DNA of 44,674 nucleotides from assembly GCA_019359395.1 (NCBI GenBank), contig JAHHHK010000047.1:1-44674 (forward strand), in the 5' to 3' direction. Positions 26,892 to 36,314 of this stretch are shown here, in pieces (position 1 is the stretch's first letter; each line of letters opens with the position of its first letter). The position numbers and the translations under genes are program-made. The DNA is from Komarekiella atlantica HA4396-MV6 (lineage in GTDB: Bacteria > Cyanobacteriota > Cyanobacteriia > Cyanobacteriales > Nostocaceae). The notes under the pieces are model-generated. The model was given only the letters and a program-made list of their open reading frames with translations, did no database searches and had not been told where the DNA came from.

Positions 26892-28847
26892 ATGAATTTT
26901 AACGACTATACGTTAGCTCGATCCAACTCTCAATCGGCACTACAGCCAGAAGTAGAGTTGAAGTTTGCTCATTTATTAATAAATCAAGCTGTAGATGCTG
27001 CTTTTTGTGTAGGAGAAAACGCGCAGTTTGTTTACGTCAACGATGCCGCTTGCCGGATAACTGAGTATTCCCGTGAGGAATTACTTTCCATGACGCTGCA
27101 TGATATAGATGTAGATTTTTCTTTGCACAACTGGTCACAGAGCAAATCACAGAATTACCTTACTTTTAAGTCTCGCTATCGCAAAAAAGGAGGTGGGATA
27201 TTCTTGGTGGAAATATCCATGACACGTATAGAACACCAAGGTAAAGAGTTGAGCTGTGTTTTCGCTCGTGACAAAAGTGGTGAAGTAGTAGAAATGAGTA
27301 TGCAAAGATGGGTCGATGAATTAAGAGATTCTAAAAGCCATTTGCAACAGGAAGTTTCTAAACTCAAGGCTAAAGAAGGAGAGCTTGAAACGTCTCTATC
27401 TATACTTCGTTCTACTCTTGAATCTACTGCCAACGCTATTGTTGCGGTTAACTTTGAGGGAGATATTCTGAGCTTTAATCAGAGATTTGTGGATATGTGG
27501 CAGATTCCAGAGTCTTTGATGTTATCCAAAAAATGTCCTCGATGTAAAGCCTTTTTTGAGAGCCAACTTAAAGACCCAGAAACCTTTAGTCGGATGATTT
27601 GGGAAGTTTCCAGCCAGTCTGACTTCGAGAGCTACGACATTCTGGAGTTGAAAGATGGCAGAGTCTTTGCACACTACTCTAAGCCTCAATGGCTTGATGA
27701 AAAAATTATTGGTAGAGTCTGGAGCATTTGGGATATTACTGAATCCAGACAGACAGAGGAAGCATTACGGCTGAACGCTGCTAGATTTCAAACTTTGGCA
27801 GAAACGACAGATGCCGGCACTTTTCTAATTCAAGGTATGCGGCTTTGCTATGTAAATCCGGCTGTGGAGCTATTAACTGGCTACACAAGAAAGGAACTAC
27901 TCAATGGCTTTGATCTTCGCCGATTAATCAAAAGTAAAAAACGCAGACACGTACGAAATCAGGGTGAAGCGACTAACTTTGAATATCAAGAAATCAATAT
28001 TCTGACAAAAAACGGCACGGAGCGCTGGCTAGCTTGCACAGTTGCAAAACTAGATGGAGTGCTGGATTTTGGGGGAAAATCGGTTGAACTGATTGCAGGG
28101 ATTGATATTACCGATTACAAATATGCAGAATCAGAACTTAACCAGGCTTTAGAACAAGCAAAACAACTTAGCGAACTAAGAGCACGCTTTCTTTCTATGG
28201 TCTGCCATCAATTTCGCACCCCACTGAATACTGTTTCATTTTCTAATAGCTTACTAAAGCGACACATGGATGAATGGACACAGGAGGAGATACAACCATT
28301 ATTTGATCACATTCAAACAGCTGTTGAACAGTTAAGCCAAATGTTGGATGATATTCTGTTTTTCGCGAAAGCAGAAGCAGCAAAAATAAACTTCCAGCCA
28401 AAACCAGTCGAGATAGTTCAATTCTGCAATGATTTAGTGGCACAAATGCAGATGAACAGTCGCCATAACCCAATCAGCTTTGTTAGTCAAGTAGACTGTT
28501 TAACAGCCTATGTAGATAAAAAACTATTAGAGTCTATTCTCAATAACTTGCTTGACAATGCAATCAAATATTCGCAATCCGGCACTGTGATTAATTTAAA
28601 ACTTTCTTTTGAAAATGGGAAAGTAATTTTTCAGGTCAAAGACAGCGGTATTGGTATTTCATTTGCAGACCAACAACAACTATTTGAGCCATTTTATCGG
28701 GGTAGCAATATCGATCATATACCTGGTACTGGACTAGGACTATCGATTGTCAAAACCCTTGTGGACTTACATGGCGGTCAAATTGCTATGGAAAGCGAAG
28801 TTGGTGTAGGCACTACTTTTACTGTCATGCTGCCACTATTAAAATAA
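26892..28847 (+). CDS. Soluble multi-PAS sensor histidine kinase of the scytonemin locus
   Basis: A 651-residue hybrid-free kinase that would phosphorylate the adjacent response regulator. It has three PAS-like domains (about residues 22-150, 170-290 and 295-420), then HisKA with phospho-acceptor His439 in MVCHQFRTPLN. The HATPase domain shows NLLDNAIKYS (N box), DSGIGIS (G1), FEPFYRG (F) and GTGLGLSIVK (G2). There is no transmembrane segment, so the signal is cytoplasmic. The second PAS domain contains CPRCK, a CxxC pair that may bind metal or sense redox. The order matches the kinase/regulator pair upstream of scyA in N. punctiforme. An AGGGATGG precedes the ATG. Confidence 0.92.
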   Translation: MNFNDYTLARSNSQSALQPEVELKFAHLLINQAVDAAFCVGENAQFVYVNDAACRITEYSREELLSMTLHDIDVDFSLHNWSQSKSQNYLTFKSRYRKKGGGIFLVEISMTRIEHQGKELSCVFARDKSGEVVEMSMQRWVDELRDSKSHLQQEVSKLKAKEGELETSLSILRSTLESTANAIVAVNFEGDILSFNQRFVDMWQIPESLMLSKKCPRCKAFFESQLKDPETFSRMIWEVSSQSDFESYDILELKDGRVFAHYSKPQWLDEKIIGRVWSIWDITESRQTEEALRLNAARFQTLAETTDAGTFLIQGMRLCYVNPAVELLTGYTRKELLNGFDLRRLIKSKKRRHVRNQGEATNFEYQEINILTKNGTERWLACTVAKLDGVLDFGGKSVELIAGIDITDYKYAESELNQALEQAKQLSELRARFLSMVCHQFRTPLNTVSFSNSLLKRHMDEWTQEEIQPLFDHIQTAVEQLSQMLDDILFFAKAEAAKINFQPKPVEIVQFCNDLVAQMQMNSRHNPISFVSQVDCLTAYVDKKLLESILNNLLDNAIKYSQSGTVINLKLSFENGKVIFQVKDSGIGISFADQQQLFEPFYRGSNIDHIPGTGLGLSIVKTLVDLHGGQIAMESEVGVGTTFTVMLPLLK

Positions 28848-29005
28848 AATATCAGTTCTCAGTTATATGTGTTGAGTTGTGAACTATTAACTATCTTTAT
28901 CTCAATATTCATAACTCTTGGAAAAAGGTAATTAATCTCCTCCCTATTTAATATTCAACACAGAGTTTGGTAACTATTTACCGCCAAAAGTTCTAGTGAG
29001 AAAAA

Positions 29006-29839
29006 ATGATGTACGAATCGTCAAAAAAAATTCTTGTAATTGAAGATGATACCGTTACCCGCAATCTTTTCTTAAAGGGTCTTGAGGCTGAAGGTTTTCA
29101 TCCGATAGGCGCTCAAAACGGTCTTGTTGGCATCCAGCAGGCACAAGAGCATTTACCCGACCTAGTGATTTGCGATATTATGATGCCCGATATGGATGGT
29201 TACAGCGTTCTAGCTACGCTGCGCGGAGATCCTGTGACAGCAATCATCCCCTTTATTTTTCTTACTGGCAGCGACACTAGAGCAGAGGTTCGCAAAGCTA
29301 TGGAGTTAGGGGCAGATGATTATCTTACCAAACCTTCTACACTAGACGAATTGCTCAGGGCGATCGCCACCCGCCTACAAAAGCAAGCTACTCTCCAATA
29401 CTGGTGGACTACTCAATTTCTGAATACTCCAAAGCCAACAGCTGCACCTCAAACTTTAGATATTGCTACTCCCGACTCAATTTTCCCCTGCGATCCTCAA
29501 TTAAAAGAAGTTTTCGATTTCATCGAAGCTAATTATCACCAAGGAATCACTTTGTGTGATGTGGCTGAGGCAGTTGGTTACTCATCTGCTTACTTAACTA
29601 ACCGAGTCGCAAGGCAGACAGGAGAAACTGTAAACAGCTGGATTGTTAAACGTCGCATGGCAGGTGCTCGTTTCTTACTCCAAAGCAACAACCAGACAAT
29701 CGAGCAAATTGCCAAAGCATTAGGCTATCAAAATGTGTGTCATTTCTCCCGTCAGTTTCGCCAACATCACGGTTTACCTCCCCACGCTTGGCGCAAAGAG
29801 CATCAGGTTGTATTGCAACAAGAGGCAACTCTCTGCTAG
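29006..29839 (+). CDS. Response regulator with AraC-type DNA-binding domain
   Basis: A 277-residue regulator. The receiver domain (1-125) has the acidic pair in VIEDD, phospho-acceptor Asp57 in VICDIMMPDMDG, and a conserved Lys in YLTKPS. A linker follows, then an AraC/XylS domain (about 170-270) with two helix-turn-helices: 'ITLCDVAEAVGYSSAYLTN' and 'QTIEQIAKALGYQNVCHFS', ending HHGLPPHAWRK. It is 158 bp after the kinase and most likely activates the divergent scy operon under UV or oxidative stress (inference from locus and known N. punctiforme biology). AraC proteins often bind direct repeats. Confidence 0.92.
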   Translation: MMYESSKKILVIEDDTVTRNLFLKGLEAEGFHPIGAQNGLVGIQQAQEHLPDLVICDIMMPDMDGYSVLATLRGDPVTAIIPFIFLTGSDTRAEVRKAMELGADDYLTKPSTLDELLRAIATRLQKQATLQYWWTTQFLNTPKPTAAPQTLDIATPDSIFPCDPQLKEVFDFIEANYHQGITLCDVAEAVGYSSAYLTNRVARQTGETVNSWIVKRRMAGARFLLQSNNQTIEQIAKALGYQNVCHFSRQFRQHHGLPPHAWRKEHQVVLQQEATLC

Positions 29840-29949
29840 TAATCAGTAAACAGTAAACAGTAATCAGATTCCAAAAAATTTATTGCGAAGCTATTAAAAA
29901 GCTATAAGTTTAAGGAGATTGACTGATCGCTGATGGCGGAGGAATATTT

Positions 29950-31128
29950 ATGGAGCACGATTTTAAGGCGTTTGCTGAACTTTATAAAAACGCGCTCTTT
30001 AACGACGTGCTTCCATTTTGGGAAAAATACTCGCTCGACTGGCAGTATGGCGGCTATTTTACCTGCCTTGATCGCCAGGGCAAGGTTTATGATCCAGACA
30101 AGTTTATTTGGCTACAAAACCGCCAGGTGTGGACTTTTTCTATGCTTTGTAACCAGCTAGAAAAACGCGAAGATTGGCTAAAAATTGCTAGCAATGGTGC
30201 TAATTTTCTTGCTCAACACGGTAGAGATGCTGACGGCAATTGGTACTTTGCTCTAACCCGTGAAGGTAAGCCACTGGTTCAGCCTTACAATATCTTTTCT
30301 GATTGCTTTGCAGCAATGGCATTTAGTCAATACGCTCTTGCTTCTGGCGAAGATTGGGCTAAGGATGTAGCGATACAAGCTTATGAAAATGTTTTGCGCC
30401 GCCAAGATAACCCAAAGGGCAAATATACTAAAACTTATCCTGGCACACGCCCGATGAAAGCGCTGGCAGTGCCGATGATTTTAGCCAATCTGACTCTAGA
30501 AATGGAATGGTTGCTACCTAGTAAAACCCTTGAAAGCGTTTTGGCGGCAACTGTTCAGGAAGTGATGACCGATTTTCTAGACCAAGAACGGGGGCTAATG
30601 TACGAAAATGTTACTCCTGATGGTTCTCATATTGATTGTTTTGAGGGACGGTTAATTAATCCCGGTCACGGCATTGAAGCGATGTGGTTTATTATGGACA
30701 TCGCTCACCGCAAAAATGATACAAAAACTATTAACCAAGCTGTTGATGTGGTGCTAAATATCCTAAATTTTGCTTGGGATCGCGAATATGGCGGACTATA
30801 TTACTTTATGGATGCAGATGGTCATCCTCCACAACAATTGGAATGGGATCAAAAGCTGTGGTGGGTACACTTAGAGTCTTTGGTCGCTTTGGCAATGGGT
30901 TATCGGCTGACGGGGCGTGAAGTGTGTTGGGAATGGTATAAAAAAATGCATGATTACGCCTGGGCACACTTTGCCGATTCAGAATATGGTGAGTGGTTTG
31001 GCTACCTTAATCGCCGTGGAGAAGTGTTGTTAAACCTCAAAGGTGGCAAATGGAAAGGCTGTTTTCACGTACCGCGTGCATTGTATCTCTGTTGGCGGCA
31101 GTTTGAGGCGTTGGCGCAGTCGGTTTAA
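29950..31128 (+). CDS. N-acylglucosamine 2-epimerase
   Basis: Interconverts N-acetylglucosamine and N-acetylmannosamine. The 392-residue alpha/alpha barrel matches the Anabaena enzyme closely: Arg58 (QNRQVW), His240 ([10 protein letters not shown]), Glu309 (WVHLESL) and His373 (CFHVPRALY) correspond, offset by one, to the catalytic residues Arg57, His239, Glu308 and His372 known there. A strong GGAGG lies before the ATG at 29950. It follows the response regulator by 110 bp on the same strand and could be in its transcript. A sheath-polysaccharide role would fit the extracellular location of scytonemin, but that is speculation. Confidence 0.88.
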   Translation: MEHDFKAFAELYKNALFNDVLPFWEKYSLDWQYGGYFTCLDRQGKVYDPDKFIWLQNRQVWTFSMLCNQLEKREDWLKIASNGANFLAQHGRDADGNWYFALTREGKPLVQPYNIFSDCFAAMAFSQYALASGEDWAKDVAIQAYENVLRRQDNPKGKYTKTYPGTRPMKALAVPMILANLTLEMEWLLPSKTLESVLAATVQEVMTDFLDQERGLMYENVTPDGSHIDCFEGRLINPGHGIEAMWFIMDIAHRKNDTKTINQAVDVVLNILNFAWDREYGGLYYFMDADGHPPQQLEWDQKLWWVHLESLVALAMGYRLTGREVCWEWYKKMHDYAWAHFADSEYGEWFGYLNRRGEVLLNLKGGKWKGCFHVPRALYLCWRQFEALAQSV

Positions 31129-31144
31129 TCTTGACTAGACTAAA

Positions 31145-31783
31145 GTGAAAACAGACTTATTTGATGGATGTCCTATGAATGTTGTGACACCAAAGCGATT
31201 CACCATAGATGAATATCATCGATTGATTGAACTTGGATTTTTAAAGGAGGGCGATTCTCTTCGAGACGGCAAAGCCGAACGCATTGAATTAATTAGGGGA
31301 GAACTAATCCAAATGGTAGCAAAGGGAACACCTCATACAGTGTGCAATTCTATTCTGTGCCGCCAACTGGATCGGTTGCTAGGCGATCGCGTAGTCATCC
31401 GTGGGCAAGATCCTATCACCCTTCTTAATCATAGTGAGCCTGAGCCAGATGTCGTCATTGCGCGAGGAAGAGATGAGGATTATCTCGCTCATCATCCCTA
31501 CCCAGAAGATATATTGCTCGTTGTGGAAATTTCAGATTCTATATTGACATACGACCAAACAAAAAAGCTAGAACTATACGCAGAAGCCGGAATTTCTGAT
31601 TATTGGATTGTCAATTTAAATGCTCAACAATTAGAGCGTTACAGCCTACCGTATCAAAATGCTCAAGGTAAATTTGATTATCTTAGCAAGCAGATTTCTC
31701 TAACTAATCAATCAGTGACTATTCCTGGATTTGAAGATGCTTTGTTGGGCTTGAGTCGGATTTTTACAGAGGGTGCGAGCTGA
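31145..31783 (+). CDS. Uma2-family (DUF820) putative endonuclease
   Basis: A 212-residue protein of the PD-(D/E)XK-like Uma2 family, very abundant in cyanobacteria and often linked to mobile DNA. The fold's conserved segments are visible: RFTIDEYHRL, IELIRGELIQM, 'SEPEPDVVIARG', 'ILLVVEISDSILTYDQTKK' and LYAEAGISDYWIVNL. The catalytic Asp is in EPDVV and Glu/Lys are in VVEIS..K. It starts at a GTG (31145) or, equally well, at ATG 31175 (MNVVTPKRF). The segment SLRDGKAE, encoded within 31253-31282, interrupts the usual EGDRIELI phrase and looks like a repeat insertion. Confidence 0.8.
   Translation: MKTDLFDGCPMNVVTPKRFTIDEYHRLIELGFLKEGDSLRDGKAERIELIRGELIQMVAKGTPHTVCNSILCRQLDRLLGDRVVIRGQDPITLLNHSEPEPDVVIARGRDEDYLAHHPYPEDILLVVEISDSILTYDQTKKLELYAEAGISDYWIVNLNAQQLERYSLPYQNAQGKFDYLSKQISLTNQSVTIPGFEDALLGLSRIFTEGAS
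31253..31282. repeat. Short repeat inserted in the Uma2 coding sequence
   Basis: GATTCTCTTCGAGACGGC followed by AAAGCCGAACGC resembles interspersed Nostoc repeats and splits a conserved protein phrase in frame, adding eight residues. Confidence 0.5.
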
Positions 31784-31960
31784 GTGATGTAGTTGGTGCG
31801 ATCGCTCATAATTTCTGTGTCAAGCTAAAATAATTTTTATTCTTTCTTTCTATCCTGAATATGAGCGTAGCAAAAACACGCTTGCCCTGGCGATTTATAA
31901 GATACTGGCTTGAAAATCGCCGGGTATATTTGCAAAGGTGAGATGCTCTTGATCGCACTT

Positions 31961-32656
31961 TTAAAGACTCGTCATTACCTGAGCTAATTCATTCGATAAA
32001 TCAATTACAGGTTCTTGCTCCTTTTTAAATAAGACACCTGCCAAAAAGTAATAATCACCAGAATAAAAGGCCATTTTGTTTTTTCGTAAACCTTCTATGT
32101 GCTTTTTGACTTTTGGCTCAGAGCTATAATATCCAAATTCTAAAGGTAAAATCAGAAAATTACTCACACAATAACCGTTTTCTTTTGCTTGTTTGAGTGT
32201 ACCTTTGGGATTAGAATAGCTAGACACTAAAACTAAAACATTTTCGTAGCCTAATGATAAAAGATTGTTTGTAACTGTTGCCCCATCTGTGCCTCCAAAT
32301 AATAACGGCATATAAATATCTTGATCTGGCGCAGGAAGATAAGGCGGATTTGCTACAAGGTATTTAGCTTTAGGTTTAGAAGATTTAAACAAACAAGAAT
32401 TAGAGATTATGTATTTATTACCAAGATTATATTCATCAATTGTTGAATTTGCGACTTTCCATGCAGAAGTATTTAATTCAAATCCACGAATTACGCCCTC
32501 AAACTTGTTTCTCAATAATGTATTAATCACGGGACTACCATCTCCCGAACCAAACTCAACGATAGACTCAGATTGTTTACAATTTCTCAGAACAAGGTTT
32601 TCTAGGCAATTGGAGTAAAAAATAGATTCATCAGGGCAAAAAAAGATATCTTTCAT
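31961..32656 (-). CDS. SAM-dependent methyltransferase with NPPY motif
   Basis: About 231 residues. SAM motif I is IVEFGSGDGSPVINTLL, the acidic residue follows in IRGFELNTSAW, and motif IV is YLVANPPYLPAPD. NPPY is typical of methyltransferases acting on planar nitrogens, such as the PrmC/HemK group or DNA adenine enzymes. It lacks a target-recognition domain, so a small molecule or protein glutamine is more likely than DNA. ATG 32656 (MKDIFFCPDE) is preferred; a TTG 11 codons upstream is possible. No operon partners were seen. Confidence 0.7.
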   Translation of the reverse strand: MKDIFFCPDESIFYSNCLENLVLRNCKQSESIVEFGSGDGSPVINTLLRNKFEGVIRGFELNTSAWKVANSTIDEYNLGNKYIISNSCLFKSSKPKAKYLVANPPYLPAPDQDIYMPLLFGGTDGATVTNNLLSLGYENVLVLVSSYSNPKGTLKQAKENGYCVSNFLILPLEFGYYSSEPKVKKHIEGLRKNKMAFYSGDYYFLAGVLFKKEQEPVIDLSNELAQVMTSL

Positions 32657-32886
32657 TTGACTGTACTTCAACGGTAATGTTATGATCAATGCAATAAGAG
32701 GTTATTAAATACCTCTAATCAAAGCAATAAAAAACCGTTCCTTTAGTAAGTAAGTTGCTACTAAAGAAATTACATTGGTGTCAGATTAGCAATAGAATTA
32801 TTTAGAAATGCAAAATTAAAAATGCCAGAAAAAACCTGCCATTTTTACTTACTATCTTTTTGCATTTCTCATATAAGAATGGGGTT

Positions 32887-33984
32887 TTATTCATATTCAC
32901 GTATTGAGCGCACTACAGCTTTAGCTGCGCGATCGCCCATTAGCTTCTCTTGGTCATACCCAAGTACCAACTCCCACGCATCATTAGGATACTGTTCTGC
33001 TAAAGGCAAAGCCACATCATCTAACATCCAACGTCCGTGGCGCTCATCTTCCCTAATGTGCAATTCCCAGTAACCCATCGCGGCCTCTGAGAGTCTCAAT
33101 CGTTGCGCCGCCGCCAAATAATTTCTATAAGCCGCTGGCCCAGCTACCTCAAAATATGTTAGTCCCCCGCTGTAACGTAGAAAATGGCGCTTACGCTCTG
33201 TCACCAGAAAGTTATGATTACCACAAGCTATAACTTCCCAAGGTACTAAATCAAAATATCCCTCTGGTTTGGTATTCATGCCAAACTCAGCAAGCATTTG
33301 AGCAAAAAATGTAGAGTGCTTGCGAGATAAACGACCGTTGCCGTATTCTTCCAGTAGTACGCGGACAAGTGTACATTGCACCTCATTGGCAGTACCACCC
33401 AAAATCCGGGAAAGACGACTACCTTCGACTAAACCATCAAAAGAAGCGATCGCTAACAAATGACGATAGCCAGCTTCCGTCATTTCCTCCTGGATATAGC
33501 GACTATCCTCTGACAAAGGCGGATCTAAATCGACAGATGCACGCTCAATTAGCGCTTGTTTTACATCCAATTGTTGCAATGCTGTCACATCGATTTGTGC
33601 AATTTCCCACTCTTGCCAAGCTGCCTCAATTTGGTCACGACATGAGTGCAAGTAAAGCGATCGCTCATTAGTATAGTGCCGCAAATCATCATACCAAAAC
33701 AGCTTTAGCCGATTAATGCGATAAAGTATCCGCTGAAGAAAACGGTGAGCTTGTTCGTCACCGTAGCCGTTTTGATAGGCAGCACGAATTGCCATTGAGA
33801 GTACACGTTCAAACTCATTGACTTTCGCAACTTCTACATCCAGTTTATTGTCCAAATCCTCCGTATCCAGCAGTTCTATAAACTGCTGCTCAGCACTGTT
33901 ATACTTAGTTGCCGTTCTTTCGTGTGTTTGCGTACTCTTTCCCGCAGCCTCAGCATTGGGGAACATAACTAAATTACTTTGCAT
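32887..33984 (-). CDS. Iron-containing redox enzyme family protein (haem-oxygenase-like fold)
   Basis: About 365 residues, largely helical. The signature E-L-H-I-R-E-D-E-R-H near residue 310 supplies the His/Asp-Glu/His cluster expected of the haem-oxygenase-like di-iron oxidase superfamily, with an earlier Glu in 'MTEAGYRHLLAIA' and 'LAEFGMN'. Related proteins oxidise small metabolites; the substrate here is unknown. ATG 33984 (MQSNLVMFPN) is chosen over a GTG 14 codons upstream. It is preceded by a five-fold palindromic repeat array and has no obvious operon. Confidence 0.65.
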   Translation of the reverse strand: MQSNLVMFPNAEAAGKSTQTHERTATKYNSAEQQFIELLDTEDLDNKLDVEVAKVNEFERVLSMAIRAAYQNGYGDEQAHRFLQRILYRINRLKLFWYDDLRHYTNERSLYLHSCRDQIEAAWQEWEIAQIDVTALQQLDVKQALIERASVDLDPPLSEDSRYIQEEMTEAGYRHLLAIASFDGLVEGSRLSRILGGTANEVQCTLVRVLLEEYGNGRLSRKHSTFFAQMLAEFGMNTKPEGYFDLVPWEVIACGNHNFLVTERKRHFLRYSGGLTYFEVAGPAAYRNYLAAAQRLRLSEAAMGYWELHIREDERHGRWMLDDVALPLAEQYPNDAWELVLGYDQEKLMGDRAAKAVVRSIREYE

Positions 33985-34104
33985 GGAATCTTTGGTAGCT
34001 TTGCAAAGGTGTGAAATTAGTTCCACCTCTAATACTTATATATCCATACTCGTAGCTTTCTCTACCTCTTTCCCTGGTTATAAAGCAAAGATTAAATTTA
34101 GCAG

Positions 34105-34294
34105 GGGTCAAGAGTAGAGACGCGATTCATCGCGTCTATACAAGGGTCAAGAGTAGAGACGCGATTCATCGCGTCTATACAAGGGTCAAGAGTAGAAACG
34201 CGATTCATCGCCTCTGTACAAGGGTCAAGAGTAGAAACGCGATTCATCGCCTCTGTACAAGGGTCAAGAGACGCGATTAATCGCGTCTGTACAA
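34105..34294. repeat. Five tandem 39-bp repeats carrying a palindrome
   Basis: Units start GGGTCAAGAGTAGA at 34105, 34144, 34183, 34222 and 34261; the last has a deletion. Each contains a GACGCGATTCATCGCGTC inverted repeat and ends TACAA. It lies between ftsI (stop 34317) and the redox gene. Confidence 0.9.
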
Positions 34295-34316
34295 AGGTTA
34301 TTTATTTCCCCAGTCT

Positions 34317-36119
34317 CTACTCCCCACTCCCTGCCTGACTCGGTGGAATCTGTTCAATAGGAATCAGTGTTTCCATCACCGACTTAACAATTGGTGCGGC
34401 GACAGTAGAACCGTAAGCATTTTCTCCTTTTGGTTCATCCACCAATGCCAATACTACATAGCGAGGAGATTCTACGGGTAAAATGGCTACAAAACTAGTT
34501 ATTCTAGCACCACTGATATAGCCTCCAGAGGAGCTAGCTTTTTGGGCTGTGCCAGTTTTACCAGCAATGCGATATCCCGGAATTTGTGAAGGCTTGCCTG
34601 AACCTTCAGTAACCACACTTTCCATCATTTCTACTACCGTGTTAGCTGTGGTGGCTGAGAAAATTTGGCGTGGTGTGGCACGATTGGGTGAATAATGCAT
34701 CTGCCCTTTGCTATCAATCAGTCCCCGCACGACATGAGGTGTGACTAATTTGCCGCCATTGGCTAAAGCTCCGTGCATTTGTACTAGTTGTAATGGTGTT
34801 AAAGACAAGCCTTGACCGAAGGAAGTAGTAGCTGGTTCAATGGGCGAGGCGATAAATTGCTCTTGACTTTTGAGCCGACCGCCAACTTCAAAAGGTAAAT
34901 CTGTGTCAACTTTTTGTCCTAATCCCAAACGTTCCAGCCAGTTGTAATAGGCTGAAGGCTTTAATCGTTGGATAATTTGCACCATGCCAATATTGCTTGA
35001 ATGTTGCAGAATTTGAGCAATGTTGATTCGCCCATAACTATTATTCAGAGCATTTTTGATCGTGCGGTCAGCCACTCGAATGAAACCGGGGTCATTAAAA
35101 GTATCATCTGGTTTGATGACACCATTTTCCAGTGCGATCGCCACATTCAAAGGCTTGAAAGTCGATCCTGGTTCATAAAGATCCGCCACAGTCCAGTTTT
35201 TGAACAGTGAGATATCAGACGTAGAGTATTTATTAGGGTTATACGTGGGCTGAGAAACTAAGGCTAGTAGAGAACCATCGGACGCATCCATGACAATGAC
35301 CGCCCCACGTTTTGCACCAAACTTGTCCATTTGTTGTTTTAGAGCATTGCGAGCAGCCCGTTGCAGACGGCTATCGATAGTGAGTTGCAGTCGCAAGTCA
35401 TCAAAATGCAAAAAGCCTTCAGGAGCATGATCCGGCATGAATGCCCCATTACCCGACCGACTCAGCCGCACTGTTTGTACAGAACGTTCTAACAACTTCT
35501 CTTGAGAATACTCCACACCTGCCTGACCGCGACGATCAATATTTACGTAGCCCACCACGTCAGCAACCAAATCATCTGGTGGGTAAAAGCGGGAGTATTT
35601 TTGAATCAACTCCAAGCCATTTAAGTTTAAAGAGGTGATGCGGTCAATAAGTTCTTCAGGCAGCGCCGGAGCTAGTGTGATCCCGCTTTTTTTGCTTTGA
35701 AAGGTTTTCACCAATTCAGCAGCATCTTTATTGATGATTGGGGCAAGTCGCTCAGCTATCTCTTCATTGGACTTATTAAACAGCTTGGGATGAGCGTACA
35801 AAGTATACATCGGGCGGTCAATCGCCAACACATTGTTACTGCGATCGACCACTTGCCTACGTGGCATGAAAGGTCGCAAATTCACCATTTGTTGGTTTCG
35901 CGCCCTCTGAGTTAACTTTGGCCCACGGACAATTTGCAAGTAATACAAATTGATTGCCAATCCCAAGCCTGCTGCTATTAATACGCCCCAGGCAATGAAT
36001 AACCGGGACTTATTATTGGGTGTTTTGTCTTGGGTGTTAGAAGCAGGTTTACCCGTCAACCCTCGTTTAGAACGCTTCTGCCGCCTCGTAAGTGTTGGAT
36101 TCCGAAAATTCTTTTGCAT
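34317..36119 (-). CDS. ftsI: Penicillin-binding protein 2/FtsI-type transpeptidase
   Basis: A septal peptidoglycan cross-linking enzyme, 600 residues. An N-terminal membrane anchor (about residues 43-65, LFIAWGVLIAAGLGLAINLY) precedes the PBP dimerisation domain (from about residue 80) and the transpeptidase domain. The active-site Ser-x-x-Lys is in EPGSTFKPL, Ser-x-Asn in HSSNIGM and Lys-Thr-Gly in AGKTGTAQKA, all intact. It has no PASTA domains. ATG 36119 (MQKNFRNPT) is preferred over a TTG six codons earlier. It follows the ftsL-like gene in the usual division-cluster arrangement, although a repeat array separates them. Confidence 0.9.
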   Translation of the reverse strand: MQKNFRNPTLTRRQKRSKRGLTGKPASNTQDKTPNNKSRLFIAWGVLIAAGLGLAINLYYLQIVRGPKLTQRARNQQMVNLRPFMPRRQVVDRSNNVLAIDRPMYTLYAHPKLFNKSNEEIAERLAPIINKDAAELVKTFQSKKSGITLAPALPEELIDRITSLNLNGLELIQKYSRFYPPDDLVADVVGYVNIDRRGQAGVEYSQEKLLERSVQTVRLSRSGNGAFMPDHAPEGFLHFDDLRLQLTIDSRLQRAARNALKQQMDKFGAKRGAVIVMDASDGSLLALVSQPTYNPNKYSTSDISLFKNWTVADLYEPGSTFKPLNVAIALENGVIKPDDTFNDPGFIRVADRTIKNALNNSYGRINIAQILQHSSNIGMVQIIQRLKPSAYYNWLERLGLGQKVDTDLPFEVGGRLKSQEQFIASPIEPATTSFGQGLSLTPLQLVQMHGALANGGKLVTPHVVRGLIDSKGQMHYSPNRATPRQIFSATTANTVVEMMESVVTEGSGKPSQIPGYRIAGKTGTAQKASSSGGYISGARITSFVAILPVESPRYVVLALVDEPKGENAYGSTVAAPIVKSVMETLIPIEQIPPSQAGSGE

Positions 36120-36182
36120 TGTCCTACTCAGTAGCAAACTGCTTTATGGAGTCAAAAGTCAAAAGTTCAGAGTAATTAACTT

Positions 36183-36312
36183 TGACCCTTGTACAGAGAC
36201 GATTAATCGCATCTCTACTCTTGTACAGACGCGATTAATCGCGTCTCTACGATTAATCGCGTCTCTACGATTAATCGCGTCTCTACGATTAATCGCGTCT
36301 CTTGACCCTTGA
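36183..36312. repeat. Palindromic repeat array between the ftsL-like gene and ftsI
   Basis: Four units of GATTAATCGCGTCTCTAC (18 bp) start at 36233, 36251, 36269 and 36287. They are preceded by two related palindromes around GTACAGAGACGATTAATCGC and followed by GACCCTTGACC. Each unit can pair with its neighbours. Confidence 0.9.
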
Positions 36313-36314
36313 CC

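Noticed and set aside
32887-34117. Plus-strand ORFs over the redox gene (32822-33073, 33369-33671, 33818-34117)
   Set aside because: They are antisense shadows of the minus-strand gene, with no RBS or domain.
34105-34294. 39-bp array as a CRISPR
   Set aside because: No variable spacers; each whole unit is conserved and palindromic.
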